A stretch of 64,000 nucleotides of DNA from Cymbidium sinense. Its lineage: Eukaryota > Streptophyta > Magnoliopsida > Asparagales > Orchidaceae. The stretch covers positions 48,614,703-48,678,702 of the forward strand of contig CM038214.1 of NCBI GenBank assembly GCA_021442155.1. The letters are read 5' to 3'. The first letter of the stretch is position 1, and every line of letters begins with the position of its first letter. The translations under genes were made by a program, and so were the position numbers. The notes under the pieces were generated by a model. It made no database searches. It had not been told where the DNA came from and saw only the letters and a list, made by a program, of their open reading frames with translations. This document shows, one piece after another, positions 50,030-62,625 of the stretch.

Positions 50030-51460
50030 ACACCAACCCTAAACACATCGTGGTGAATTTGAAAACAAGAATACTTTCAATATGGAAGAGATTGAATTTG
50101 AAATGGTATTTTCATTGATGATAATTATTTTCAAACATGATTTATAATATTTCTTTAAGTAGAACCCAATGGTTGGAAGCATTGGGAGCTCTCCCTCATG
50201 ATTAATAAGTTGATAAGATCTTCCTTGGTATGCCTTCTCTAAAAGGCCATCCCAAGTGTGTTCAAACTTGCCTCCCATCTTATGATGGGCAACAATTAGT
50301 CTCCTTAAAACCAAAATAAGATCTCTTACTTGAAAAGCTCTAGAACAAACCAACTTGTTGTCAGCTTGAATCATTTTAGCTTTGTACAACTCAAGGTTTT
50401 AGCATTCTCGCAGGCTTCTCTTCTCCAAACCTTCGAGATCTTCTAACCATAACTTGGCATTCTACTTTATTGCAATCTTGCTACTGACAACTATCCTTAG
50501 TGATGGGAGTTAGACTTCTAATGGTAGAATGACTTTGGACCCATACACTTAGGAGAAAGGAGTAAACTGAGTTGGAGTTCTATATGTGGTGTGGTAGGCC
50601 CACAAGGCTTGAATTAACTACTCATGGCACTGCCACTTATTATTGTTGAGTGTCTTTTTTATTATTTGGATGAGATTCTACTAAACAGTTTGCCCTCGGG
50701 TAGTTGATGGTAGAATATCTCCAATCTATGTTATGTCTCTGGGTAAAGTTATTGATCTTGGTACTCTTGAATGCTGTACCATTATCATATATAATTCATC
50801 GAGGTACTTCAAACCTATATAGGATTCAGTTCCTAATAAACTAGAGCACATGTTGAGTGGTGACCTCTCTAAGTGGAATAATTTTCATTCACTTGGAAAA
50901 GTAGTTAGTAGCAACAAAGATGAACCAATGACCCTTGGAAGTTGGAGGATCAATCAGACCCACTATGTCAGTACCACAACATTCGAATGGCCATGAGGTC
51001 AATGTAGGATATAGAATGTTGGATGGTTGGTGTAGGACCACATCATTTATTTGACATTAGTGGCATTGCCTAGTCATATCCATGCAATCTTTGATCATCG
51101 AGGATGAGTAGTATCCTAGTCTCTTAATCTTGGCTTTCATTTTTGAACCGGATTGGTTGGCTCCACATAATCCTAAGTGTACCTCAGTCACAATCTTACA
51201 GGCTTTGTGCTTGTCTAAACAACGTAACCACGTATGTTCGAAAGCCTACCGAAACAAGACACCATCAACAAGAGCATAGGAAAGTGCTCTCAACTTCATC
51301 TGATGGGCTTGAGACTTCTCTTGAGGTAGTTTGCCTTTATTTAGGTAATTCATGAATGATTTCCTCAAATTTAACTCCTCATCCTTCTTGGAAATGGTAA
51401 CCTCCCCATGAAGAGAGTATTTTTTGATGAGTTCAATATCAATAAGGGATAACACTTGTT
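50030..51460 (-). pseudogene. Ty3/gypsy integrase (broken)
   Basis: Integrates element cDNA into the host genome. On the minus strand the frame at 51455-51246 gives the pre-INT segment (NYLNKGKLPQEKSQAHQMKL, YALVDGVLFR). The zinc-binding region follows (VHLGLCGANQSG, MTRQCH, CQIN), where the second His of the usual HxxxGAH pattern is Asn. The catalytic core shows CCGTDIVGLIDPP (first Asp), WFIFVATNYFSKW, IIYDNGTAF (second Asp) and NYPRANCLVES (Glu), so the DDE set is visible. The C-terminal part, frame 50389-50039, has SRAFQVRDLILVLRRLIV and FEHTWDGLLEKAYQGRSYQL. Several stops interrupt the chain, so no functional enzyme is expected. Confidence 0.85.
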
Positions 51461-51599
51461 TATTTTGGACCTTTATTGATATGGACTCATCTTTCGGACA
51501 TGTCGTCTCCTTGGCATATGCTACAACATTCTCTCCTTAAGGAATCTTATAACTAGCAACCTCTGGCATTTAGGCCAACAACTCTATGGTGTACTTATT

Positions 51600-51990
51600 G
51601 TAGTGACGGAGCTTAGGCTTTATAACCTTGTAGGACCCAGCAATTTAGTTGATAACTAGCTAAGAATCCCTGAAGATGTTGATGTTCTAGATGTTTAGAG
51701 TAACGGATAACTCCAGATCGACAATCAGAGCCTTATATTCAGCTTCATTGTTGGTACGAAGATTGGACAGATGATATGAGAATCTCATCACATCATGGTC
51801 CAGAGTTAAGAGAACTATTCCAACCCTTGCCATTCTTGGAATAGTAGATTGTGGTTCTTCTCCTATTTGAGAGGAAGCTACACAATCAAAGTACATCTCC
51901 TAGTGGTGAATGCTAGTATCCCCTAAGTTCATGAATTATTCATCAGAGAGATCATCACTAAGCTGAGAGTTAATAGGAAGTGGGTGTGTT
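51600..51990 (-). pseudogene. Second RNase H domain (Tat-lineage archaeal-type, broken)
   Basis: The frame at 51896-51687 gives MYFDCVAS (first Asp of the YFDGA motif), GIVLLTLDHDVMRFSYHLSN and NNEAEYKALIVDLELSVTLN. The last is the hallmark NNEAEYxALxxGL motif with Glu. After a stop, FRDSXLVIN keeps the DSxLVINQ position. This extra RNase H between the pol RNase H and integrase is known from Tat/Ogre elements and supports that assignment. Confidence 0.85.
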
Positions 51991-52099
51991 GCTAAAAAAT
52001 CTGCTAGCAATTGTCCTCTCATCATAAAGAGAGGCACGAAGGTAATGTCAAACTATGAGAGGATCATCGACCGTCAAGCCAACCGTCTAGAAAACATCG

Positions 52100-52440
52100 A
52101 CCGTGTCATGAGATACTATAATGGATTGATCTTAGAGATTAAGTTCACCTTATGAGGAAGCATGTAGTGTTGTAGCTTTTGGGATGCAAAGTTTAAAGCT
52201 AGAAAATGCTTCTTAATGGATGAATAATTAGCCTCAACAGGGATTAGATGACGGCTGAGGTAGTAGAGTTCCATTTCTTTGCCTCCATCATTGACTTGGG
52301 CCAACAAAGCACCAAGGGAGTCATCTAACGTAGTAGTGTAAAGTATGAACGATTTTCCTGGGATAAGGGCTACTAGAATCAGTGACATCATTAGGTATTG
52401 CTTGATGTCTTCGAAGACATGCTCACACTTATCATCTCAC
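52100..52440 (-). pseudogene. Ty3/gypsy RNase H domain
   Basis: The frame at 52391-52116 reads PGKSFILYTTTLDDSLGALL, AQVNDGGKEMELYYLSRHL, EANYSSIKKHFLALNFASQ and KLQHYMLPHKVNLISKINPL. This matches the family pattern of Tat RNase H (LYxxxxDxxLGALLAQ, YYLSRxLxxAExxYxxIEK, LRHYxLxHxxxLISKxNPL). It is the best preserved pol segment and starts just after the RT thumb/connection. Confidence 0.85.
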
Positions 52441-53390
52441 TTGAACTTGGCATCCTTTTAACAAGTGTTGAGAATAGCTGGCATCTTCTTGATAAATTGG
52501 ATAGAAAGCATCATAGATATGCTAACCGTCCTTGTAATGATCTGAGTTGAGTTAACTTTTAGGGGGTGGCAATTCTAATATTGCCTTGATCTTCTCCAAA
52601 ATGATTTTGATTCCTTATGTTGGACAATAAATCAAAGGAATTTTTTGAAGCTACTCTGAATGCACACTTCAAGGGATTTATTTTGAGGTTAAATGGTTTA
52701 ACTATTTAAAAATTACTTTCAAGTCAAAGAGATGGTCTTCTTTTTCTCTATTTTTGACTATGACATCATCAACATATCACTCAGCTTGATGATGCATGAG
52801 TTCATCGAAGATTTGAGTCATTGCCCACTAGTATGTAGCATCGACATTTTTAAGGCTGAAAGGCATGACCTTATAGTAATAGATTCTACTTCTTCCATCT
52901 TCAGGGGCCATCTTTATTTAGTTATATCCAAATGAGCCATCCATGAAAGAGAAGACTACATGAGATGAGGCAATGCCCACCATTAGCTTTGGGATTGGTA
53001 GTGGAAATTCGTTTATGGACATTCCTTATTTAAATCCATAAAATTGACACATGTGAATTTGACCATTTTTTTTCTTAACTGGATGATGCTAGCTAACCAA
53101 GTAGGGTATTTTTCTTCCCGGATGAAGCCAGCATCGATCAATTTCTTGACTTCATAAATGACATGTTATATGTCTAATCGCATGCATCTAGGAGCTTGCT
53201 TGATAGGATTAGCATTAGGCTCTATTGCTAGTTTGTGGACCACTGCATCAGGAGCCAATCCAGGCATCTCTTTATAACTCCATGCAAAGCTATCCTTAAA
53301 CTAAATCAATAGGTTAACTAAGTCATTGGTTTCAATTTCATTTAATTAAGAGCTAATGTATGTCGGGTGTGGATCTTCTTCAGTTCCTAA
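52441..53390 (-). pseudogene. Ty3/gypsy reverse transcriptase (broken)
   Basis: Converts element RNA to DNA. From high to low coordinate, the linker end INLGTEEDPHPTYISS is followed by FKDSFAWSYKEMPGL, VVHKLAIEPNANPIKQ, VIYEVKKLIDAGFIREEKYP and TWLAS. The active-site box YVDD is read at 52776-52765, after an in-frame TGA, followed by VIVKNREKEDHLFDL. The segments between need frame changes, with many stops around 52850-53100. The catalytic Asp pair is therefore kept in a dead gene. Confidence 0.85.
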
Positions 53391-54030
53391 ATTAATTTCC
53401 TTGAGCTCATTGATTGTTGACATAATCTCTTCTTTGAACTTTGGTGGTGCATCTTTGATTTCAAAATCATCTAGATCATCTGAAGTTTCTAAGCATAGCT
53501 CCTTATATGAGTTAATATGATTTGAAAAGAACTTATTAGATTCCAAATGATTTGTGATGACTAAGTAGTAATCGTCATCATCAATTGGACCCACTGTACT
53601 GAATTCTAGTCTTGGTCTTGGTTGAGAGCTTTTGTATTTATTCCTCCATATTCTTTCAAAGTAGTCTGACTTGTGCTTTGACCAAGTATGTGGGATTAAC
53701 CCTTTCCTTGCTAAATTATGAACACAAGGCAAGTAACAATCGAAAGGTAATTATATTAAATCTTTATATGAATCATCCTCTAATTCTACATCAACTTCTT
53801 GACTTGAGGATGATGCTCCCAGGAAGATCCTTCGAGTCTTCACACTTGTGGATGACTTAGGGACTTCCTTAACAACCAAACCATAAGCTTTTTGAGAGGA
53901 AAGTGGGGTTATAGCTAAGGTTCCCAACTGATGCCTAACTGTTTCACATATAGACTTGGATACACTTATGCTTTGCTTTGGAGTCTGGTCTTCATTACTA
54001 TCTGGCTCAAGTGTCACCTCCAAAGGAATT
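53346..54030 (-). pseudogene. Tat polyprotein linker between protease and RT
   Basis: Two frames, 54023-53751 and 53732-53346, cover the hydrophilic region that precedes RT in Tat elements. The first is Ser/Lys/Glu-rich (AYGLVVKEVPKSSTSVKTRR, DVELEDDSYKDLI). The second has NLARKGLIPHTWSKH, SDDLDDFEIKDAPPKFKEEI and the RT-proximal INLGTEEDPHPTYISS. No catalytic domain is seen, and the two frames are separated by a stop. Confidence 0.7.
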
Positions 54031-54294
54031 TACTGTTGAGATGTGCTGGTTAATGTGCTAACCATATAAGACTCATCTTATAAACTAGATTCTAAGTCTA
54101 TATGGATAGCAGGTGTACTCCTAGTAGTTGGGACATATCTTCTATTGGGTGGCAAATAAGGAGGTTTTCCACCCCTAGGACTACCTCTAAACCACCTCTT
54201 CCTCTTCCTAGTGGAGGTCAGGTCATCCTGCCCATATGTTCGAATGGAGTAAAGAACTATGGGTTGAATCTAATGTCAGGCTCCACTTCCTCCT

Positions 54295-54405
54295 CCAAGT
54301 CTATTTTCGCTCCCTTTTATTTTGTTTTTTATTTTCTTTTTTTTTTTTCTTTTTCTCCTTCCTTTTATTTTTCTTTTTCTTTTTATTTTATTTTTAAACT
54401 TTGGC
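54295..54405 (-). repeat. Polypurine (minus strand) low-complexity tract in the pol linker
   Basis: On + the stretch is almost pure T/C (runs of T with CTTTTTC), so the element's sense strand is A/G-rich and would encode a Lys/Arg/Glu-rich tract. It sits between the protease end and the linker. It could be expanded by slippage. I do not call it a PPT because it lies upstream of RT. Confidence 0.5.
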
Positions 54406-54429
54406 ACAGTTCATTAGAATAGACTTGTT

Positions 54430-54788
54430 GGTTTTAAGGGAGGTAGTAAGCTGCATCCTCATATATGTTGACCTCTTGAACTATAAATGGCTTGAGATCT
54501 CTTTTCACACAATAGATGATCTGGCCTCTCATAAACTTCATACACTGATGTAGAGAGAATGAAACTATGTTGTTCTCATGTATCCATGGTCTCCCAAGAA
54601 AAGCGTCAGAAGATGTATCCGAGTCTATAATGTGAAACTTGGCTTTGGTCTTCCAATCATCTGTCTCCAAAGGCAACACTATGGAGCCAAAGGCCTATTG
54701 ACCTCACTTTCAGAGTGCAGATTCAATCTTTCCATCTTTGACTTAGGAGTCTTCTATACACTAAGGCTTTCCTAGTCATTAGACACTT
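54430..54788 (-). pseudogene. Protease C-terminal part of the Tat polyprotein
   Basis: The frame at 54679-54434 reads LPLETDDWKTKAKFHIID, SDTSSDAFLGRPWIHEN and SFSLHQCMKFMRG. This is the typical Tat pattern FHVIDxxTSYNxLLGRPWIHE...STLHQxxKF that follows the aspartic protease core. Just upstream GQXAFGSIV can be read. At about 54788 the homology ends at the left edge of the solo LTR. The N-terminal part lies at 62626-63080. Confidence 0.8.
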
Positions 54789-57700
54789 CTAAAAATTTGG
54801 GAAACACCTAACCTAAGCCTTAAAACATAGAAAGGTTAACCACAAGATTAGGTTATGTCTTAGGGATTTAGCTAATCAACCTATTCTACAACCCAAATCC
54901 AATCCATGTGCACCTTCTCAAACCAAACCTCAAGTTCAATTCAAACATCAAATTCAAATCCAAATTCAAACCCAAATTCCAAAACCAAATGATTGAAGAC
55001 CATGATCAAATCCAAACTTGAAACCTTTCCTAAGCCATATGATCTATCCCATGGACTTACCAAAATTTTAATCCAAATCAATCAAAATCAATTGATTTTA
55101 TAATCAATTATATCTTCAATCATCTCCTAAATATAAATCAAATGTACATTCAAATGATCAAAACTAAATCAAACTAAATCAAATTAAATCAAAATCCTTC
55201 CTAAGCCATATGGCCTATCCCATGGACTTAGCTAAATATTAATCCAAATCAAGTCAAACTTAATTGATTTTCTCATAAATCAATCATATTTTCAATCATC
55301 TTCACAAATTTAAATGAATATACATTTAAATCATCAATACTAAATCAAGCCAAATCAAAATTCAAACCTAAGTCACATGACCCAACTCTATAGACTTAGA
55401 CAAATTCCTTCATTCCAAAACCAAAATTCAATTGATTTTCTCATGAATCAATCATACCTTCAATTATATTAATAAATATAAATGAAATCTACAATAGTCA
55501 AGCCAAACCAAAATCAACCCATGTCAAACCCAACTTAACCTCTTTTACTTGAAATGCTCAAATGAACCAAAACCCATTTGAAACTAAGCCAATTGCAATT
55601 GAATTTATATATCAATCCCAAATCCATATATAAAATCAACTAAATCAAACTCAACCCAAAATTAAGCCAACTAAACCCAATTGGTCCACTTGACCCAAAG
55701 TTGCCAATTTGACCTATTTGAGCTAAGTTCTAATCCTACCCAAATTGGATTGAACCAAGCCCATCAAAATCTCACATCATTATTATTGATCACCCTAGGT
55801 TGATCAATTTTCACCAATTGGGTCAAACCAAGTCAACTTGGTCGTTTGACCAAGTAAAACCCTTAACTCATATGAACCCAAACTAGCCAAATTGCAACCT
55901 AAGCCAAATACCTTGAAACCAATGATTCATACCAAATCAAAATCAATATTTGAATATGACTTTACCTTCAATTGAGTCAAACCAAACCCAATTGGCTCTC
56001 TTGACTCAAGTTGACCCAAATTAACTTAAAATACCAATATGGGTCAAAATAAAATATAAACCAAATTGTTTGCATTCAATGGCTCAAGTCCATTCCAAAT
56101 TGATTATTGAATTTGACCAAAGCCATGATTGGACCCAATTGAACCCAATTGAGCTACTTAGCCCAAATTGACCAATGGTTCAAGTTAGCCTAACCAAACC
56201 AAATCCAAATTAATTGAAACCAAAGACTACCATCATCTTCAATTGGTTAACTAAACCAAAAAATAATTAAACCAAGCTAATTTGGCCAATTTGGTTAAAT
56301 TGGTTAACATAACCCATTCGACCCAAATGAATTCAAATGAGCCAAAATCAAATCTAAGCCAAACTAAACCAAACCAATTGAACCCAAACATCTCAAATGA
56401 TCATATGAACTTGAATCAACCCTTGGTTTGACCCAATTTAACCAATTATTCAACTTGATCCAACCTAACCTGATTTGACCTAAATGAGTCAATTGAGCCA
56501 AAACTAATCAAATTGACTCCAATTGACTTGAAATTTGGGCTAAGCTACTTTTGGCTCTTTTCAAATCTATCTAAATCAAATCTAATGCCAAATGATGATT
56601 TTACCCTTATGTTAAAGGCATCACATGGGAGAAATCACCCATGTAAGTGGTCATTTCCATTCTTTAGCCACTTGGTACTCTCCCAATGGTCCACCTAGGC
56701 ACCTAGGACACTGCTTAAACCTAAACCCAATTGGTGGTTGGGTCGACCATGACCCATGGGAGGTGAAATCACCTCACCCTCCCCATTAGAGCATTTGAAA
56801 CCCATAGGAAACCCATGATTCCTCTTTGGCAACCACCTCCACACCTTCAACCAACCAAGCTGAGCCAACTCACCTCCCCCCGGGCACCCACGACTCGCTG
56901 AGTTGGCCAAACCACTAGAAGCTAAACCTGATCCCACCATCTGATCAAGATGAAGGGCGGTATACACCCCCATATTTCCACTCAAACACACACAAAAATC
57001 ATTCTTCAGACCCATAACTACCTAAGATGAGCCATTATAGCCATTCTCTAAGCTCCCAAGCTAGTTCCTTGATCAGAAAATACCATTGTCATCCATCCAA
57101 AAATAGGACACTCCCATTTCCAACCAAACTTCACCATTTCTCCATCAAACTCAAATTAACTTTGCACGCACCTTCCCTAGGCCTCATCGAGCAAGAACGA
57201 GTCATCTCTCAAGCTTCCCAAGCACCGGAGGTGAGACTTCAATCAAAGCAAAGCTCCAAATCATTGTATCATGGCCTTCTGAGTGAACATCAAGGAATTG
57301 ATCTAATTGCTACTCAACAGTGCCTCATCTCCACTAGATGAAGCTTCCACAATCATTCGAGCCACCGATCTTGAGCTCTTATGAGGTATGCTTCCAAAAT
57401 AGATCCTTAGGAAAAATTGGGTTGGAGCTTTTCAAAAAAAGCTTGCATCTTATGTGATCTTGACTATGGATCCCCTCCAATTGATGGCGTGAAGGTGTGG
57501 GATCCTTTTGCAGTTGATCTAAGCTCGAGTAAGCTCAGATCAAGTGAGCAATGGCGAAAAAACTCCATTCTCCTTCACTCGCATGACATTAGATTACGCA
57601 TTGTCCATTCCATGATCAAATGGACAAATGTGTTTAGATCCGCTATCACCATTTAATATTATTAAAGTCATGGGATTAATCATAGCCATTCGATCTTAGA

Positions 57701-58989
57701 TCGGGCGATGGATGAGAAAGCACATATGCCACCACCACGTAGGCACTACATCGGATAAGTTTTAAGTAGCAAATCACGTAGTGCCACGTGGAAAGCATTC
57801 AATGTGCCACATGGTGCCAATAGGATTAGGCTTTAATTATTCTTAATTAATCATTTTTAATGGCTAAAACTTCTAAAAATCATAAAACATCATAGAGAAA
57901 TAAAAAAATGCAAATAAATACTCATTTTAAAGGTATTTCAAAGGGGAATTAATTAAAAATAATCTTAACTAATTTTAAATAGTAATTAAGGTTTAATTAA
58001 AGTTTAATTATAAAATTAATTAGCTTAATTACTCCTACTAAATTAATCCCAAATTTTGTTAGTTAATTTAATGGGATGACCTTTGTCTCCCATGATTTTC
58101 TTGGGATTTATTGCTCACTTAATTAGGAAAATTGACTAATTAAACCTTAACTACACTTTTAAGTTAATTAATGATTAATTAATCCCATGAATAGTAATAA
58201 ATTGATTAATTAAGTTTATTAATCATTGTTCAATAGTAAGCCAACTAAGGAATAGGGTTGGGACCCATTTCCCTAAGATCATTTCTCCCTTTTTTAAAAT
58301 AGAATTAATAAAGATTTAACTAATTAAATAAATCACTTAATCAAATAGAAATCATAATCACATCAAACCTCAATTAATTAAAGCAAGGGATAGCTCTTTA
58401 GGTGTTTAATAACCTGAAAGAGTTTAATGAAATTATGGTTAGTCCACATGCGTGGGAAAATCATAAGAGTAATTAATTAAGTCCCTTAATCTAATTAACT
58501 ATTAATCATGAGCCAATTGCATTAGACCACTTTTATTTCCTAAGATCATTGCAAGTTTATTTTCCATGCATATAATGTTGGCTCATAATAATTTTTTTAA
58601 TTACTTTAAGGTGACATAGGTAAGAATAATTAATTCATCTAATTAAAGTTTCAACTTAAGTAACCTATAAAATCAACTTAATTACATTTTTTTAAATTAA
58701 ATAATATCACTAATATGGGAATTGGTTTAAAACAACAAGTGATGATTTCTATTCTCCTATTTAAATCAAATCAAATCCAAAACTTAATTAATGAAGAGCT
58801 TTGGTTTGCTTTAAATAATCTTATTTGATTTGATTGTGCTTAGGAACTAGTTTGGTTGAATGAATCATATGCCTATATTTGAATGAATCACATGCTTAAC
58901 AACTAGTTTGGCTGAATGAATCACATAATTTTTATTACTGTTAAGTTCTCTTTCCTCTATTTATGTGTTGATTTATATAATATTGAATG

Positions 58990-59620
58990 ATAATGGGTAT
59001 ATAGTCTGGATATCCTAGGAACACGAGGCTTTAGCTAGCACCAAGGAGGTCATTTGATTACCTCACTTCCCTAGTTTAATAATGGCACGAACCCATTTGA
59101 TTTCATTCTTATGTATTTTAACATTAGAATTTGGGTAGAAATTTAATTAATATATATAAATGATTCAATCAAATAAAAATATACAATCTTTGCATGGTTT
59201 TCTTTCCTCATTTATGTATACATCCATGTGTGTCCAAGAGAGCAAGTATATAGTTGGATATACAGAACATGAGGCTTAGTTAGCCCTAAGGAGGTCATTT
59301 GATTTCACTCCTGGTTTAACAATGATGCATACTTGCCTATCTTTTCATGTATAATGATATGTGATTAGTGAATGAAAATACCATTTTACATTAAAATTGC
59401 ATGCAATCATAATTGATTAAGTGGTTGAATTAATTAGCCCTATGAATCAAAGCTTACTTCCTATGTTCATGTATATGAATTTACATATGTCTGAATGCAA
59501 ATGTGTATAAAGTCCGCATCCCGAGACAAGTTTTAGTTAGCTCCAAGGAGGTCATTTGATTACCTCACTTCCCTTGTTTAACAATGGCACATGCTTATCT
59601 AATTTCATTTTTATGTCATT
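58990..59620 (+). repeat. Three ~255-bp tandem units inside the solo LTR
   Basis: The units begin near 58990, 59245 and 59503. All contain a GAGGCTT or TTTTAGTTAGC step, then AAGGAGGTCATTTGATT, a CTCACTTCCCT-like step and GTTTAA(C/T)AATG. The left LTR of the 17-kb element shows no obvious counterpart, so this may explain part of the extra length. Confidence 0.75.
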
Positions 59621-60562
59621 TTTGTATAAGAATTTGGATAAAGTTTTAAATTAATATGTTTAAATAATTAAGTCAAATAAAATATAAATTCTAAATATAC
59701 ACATACATTCATCTTTTAAGTGTGCTAAAATATACATGTATAGATACACTTAGATTAAATCATATGCATGTTACATGTGATGGAATGGAATTATTTAATA
59801 TATGTCATGTGGTAATAATTCAATTAAATTAATCTTAAGATTTTCATTTGAATAGATTATTTAAAGTGAACCTTAACTTTGGATTAATTAATTCATTTAA
59901 TAGGCCATTCACTAAAGAGAACTAAATCAAATTAATATACCTTAGAGAGTGACTTAAGATAGGGATGAAATAGGGCAATCCTCTTTTCCTCTCTTTTTAA
60001 CATGTAGTTACTAAGTGTAATAAAATGAAACAAAAGAAAACACAAATTAAAATTCTCAAATCAATTAAACTACTTTATGTGAAATCAACATTTCATATTA
60101 AATTAAATCCTTCTTCACATAGAAAATACAACACTATTACCTTACAAGACTTACCACACAAGCCTTAATACACACATTAGAATTAAGTCACCACTTCTAA
60201 CTTCAAGTTAGGATGGTGTACGATGTGATGTATAATTTGTTTTATGATGCATTATTTTAGATTGGATGTTAGGGTGTATGCTTTGTAGACTGGATAATAG
60301 GCCAATATTAGCATAATCATGTTTTCTACAGGGGATTATGCCGAAGGGATGCTTTAAAATAAAACTGAATGCTCTTTTTACTGGTTTCTTAAATCCTTAT
60401 GCATAATCCAAGTTAGGATAGGTGGGCTTAGTTACCCATGCGTAAGGTGCTAAGTCCAAATTATAAATACAATTGCTTGGGATTATATCTATATTTAGCT
60501 AACCTCCACTTTTCAGGTGCAGTTAGATTTACTTTCTTACATAAATGTAGGGTGTGTGTTTA

Positions 60563-62085
60563 GGACTTTAGTCTCTTTCTAATTAAATAACTACCCTAAC
60601 TATCTTGTAATTTATAAGACCGAACTATATGATTTTAAAATCATAAGCGAAGTTAGTTGGTGGCCACTTCAGGTAGTTATAAGTCCAGAAGTCGGACAAT
60701 TTATTCTCTCATATGGAGGTGAACCCATATGTCCACCTGTCACTTAGATTTAGGTTGTGCTTTAGCTTGTATTAAAGCCCTTTCGATTTAGGATCTGAGG
60801 TAGCTATTTCCTTCGAGCTATGAGCATAAATCCTCACCTCTTAGGCATTCCCACAACCTTGTGTTGGTGGATTATAAGCCCTAGTAATTTAATTATATTT
60901 AGCAAACCTTTATTTTGCAGGTTTGCTTATATTTACATTTCCCACATAAATGTAATTTTTATAATAGGAATTAAGATTAGTGCTCTGGAAGATTAGGATG
61001 AGCAGTGGCCAGAAGGCTTTGTCCTGGGGTGCTCTATGATGCCTTTGAAGTAAGCACCATCCAAATAAAAAAAGAAACCAAACCATAAATAGAGTTATGA
61101 AGAAAGAAGACCGCCATAACATTTAATACCATTATAATTATTCTTTCAAATTCTAGGTTGTATAAGGGTAGAACTCGGTACCTGACCACACTGGGATTTT
61201 ATTCTTTTATGATAATTTATATAATTGTTTGATGTTATGTTTATATTTTGCATTAGGACTGAATGCTTTTTATAGTTTCTTAAATGATTGATGCTTTAAT
61301 GTGTGGCTTGGATACGATTAGGCTCTTAGGATAAAAATAACTTTTTTACCCAACTAATCACACATAATTAAATTTTAAGCAACTCATAATCTCATCATAA
61401 ATCCTAAGACATAAATAAGATAAGTAAAAGATTTAGCAACCTCTTAGCTGTATGGCTATATGTTTCACATCATCCATGCATATTCTTTCACTCTTGAACA
61501 TGAAGGATCTCTATACTTGCAGATAAAGGAATGCTTGACCTATGAGGACATCCCTTGTGGTGGAGAACACCTTCTTCTAGCTGATTTGACCTATAACCTA
61601 TTTCATCATGCATTTAGGCATAAGAAATCCTAAAGCCTCTATCAAAATAATGTGTCTAAAATGAAAAAAATTGAAAAGTTTTGCATCCATAAATTAAGTC
61701 ATATGCTCATACCACTCTTGCTTTAATCTCTTAGGTAGTATGTTTAGGACTTTAGTTTCTTTTTAATTAAATAACTACCCTAGCTATCTTGCAACTCATA
61801 AGGCCAGACAACATGGTTTTAAAATCGTAGGAGGAGATACCTAGTGGCCACTCCAGGCGATTATAAGTCCAGAAGATGGACAATTTATTCTCTCTTGTGG
61901 AGGTAAACCCTTATGTCTACCCATCGCTTAGATTTAGGCCATGCTTTAGCTCGTACTAAAGCTCCCTAGGTTTAGGATCCAAGGTAGCTATTTCCTTCAT
62001 TCTACGAGCATAAATCATCACCTCTTAGGCATTCCCATAACCTTGTGTTGGTGGATTATAAGCTCTAGTAAACTAATTAAATTTC
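60563..62085 (+). repeat. Direct duplication of ~340 bp, 1.18 kb apart, in the solo LTR
   Basis: 60563-60905 and 61747-62085 share AGGACTTTAGT, AATTAAATAACTACCCTA, TATAAGTCCAGAAG, GGACAATTTATTCTCTC, GTAGCTATTTCCTTC and TTGTGTTGGTGGATTATAAG in the same order, with about one difference per ten bases. The left LTR of the 17-kb element has a single related stretch near 17950-18180. Confidence 0.85.
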
Positions 62086-62625
62086 AACTCAAAACATATA
62101 AATATCCTCAACTTCAAAATTATAAAGCCAAACCATAGGATAGATTGGAATGCTCACTAGGCTTCCTAGTATCATGAGCATTTCTTACTTATTTCATTTA
62201 AACTCCAAAAATAAGTCTTCTCCTTGAACTTTCCCAATTGATTTTCCAAATATAACCAATCCTTTAATAGTCTAACCTTGAAATCTTTGGAGATGATAAT
62301 TATCAACTTTAATCGAGAGTATTCTTAGGAAGTTTCATTTCCTAAGATGCAACTAACTATGGAGGCTTACCTCCATAGTGAACTTAAGAACCTAATTTAA
62401 TATAAACCTTACTTTATTCATCCATGTAAAGTAGGGGAATCTTTGGTACATTCAAAGACCCATCATGCCTTAGGATTCCTTATTTTGTGATTAAGTCCGT
62501 TGTAGGGTGATGCCTCTATCTTTTGAGATAGTACATCACAACTCAATGTTGTACTCGATCACCTTAAAAAGTATCCCCCTACGATCTACGTGGTGTCCCC
62601 CTCCCCCCCCTCCCTACATCCAAAA

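Larger units (their letters stand above)
54789..62625 (+). repeat. Solo LTR of an Ogre/Tat-like element, ~7.8 kb, nested in the minus-strand element
   Basis: The same order of landmarks as the LTRs of the 17-kb element can be followed in + orientation. There is an AACCAA/TTGACC-rich start, and ACGTAGGC/CACGTGG-rich sequence at 57700-57830 (compare 14830-14940). AGATTGGATGTTAGGGTG at 60268 compares with GACTGGATGCCTAGG at 16805. GGTACATTCAAAGACCCATC and CCTTAGGATTCC at 62440 compare with 18550, and CTACGTGGTGTC at 62586 compares with 18690. No PBS, internal region or second LTR adjoins it. Frames at 56695-57015 (-), 57027-57341 (+) and 57417-57656 (+) have no recognised domain. Edges are approximate and no target duplication was found. 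Confidence 0.7.

Noticed and set aside
56695..57656. Frames of 79-106 codons at 56695-57015 (-), 57027-57341 (+) and 57417-57656 (+)
   Set aside because: They are inside the solo LTR, have no recognised motif and do not look alike in the related LTRs. This slightly GC-richer stretch could contain LTR promoter or leader sequence, but I cannot show it.
62595..62612. C-rich run as a polypurine tract of the minus-strand element
   Set aside because: It falls inside the protease/LTR junction, not beside an LTR of that element, and the homologous place in the other LTRs is CT-rich LTR end sequence.
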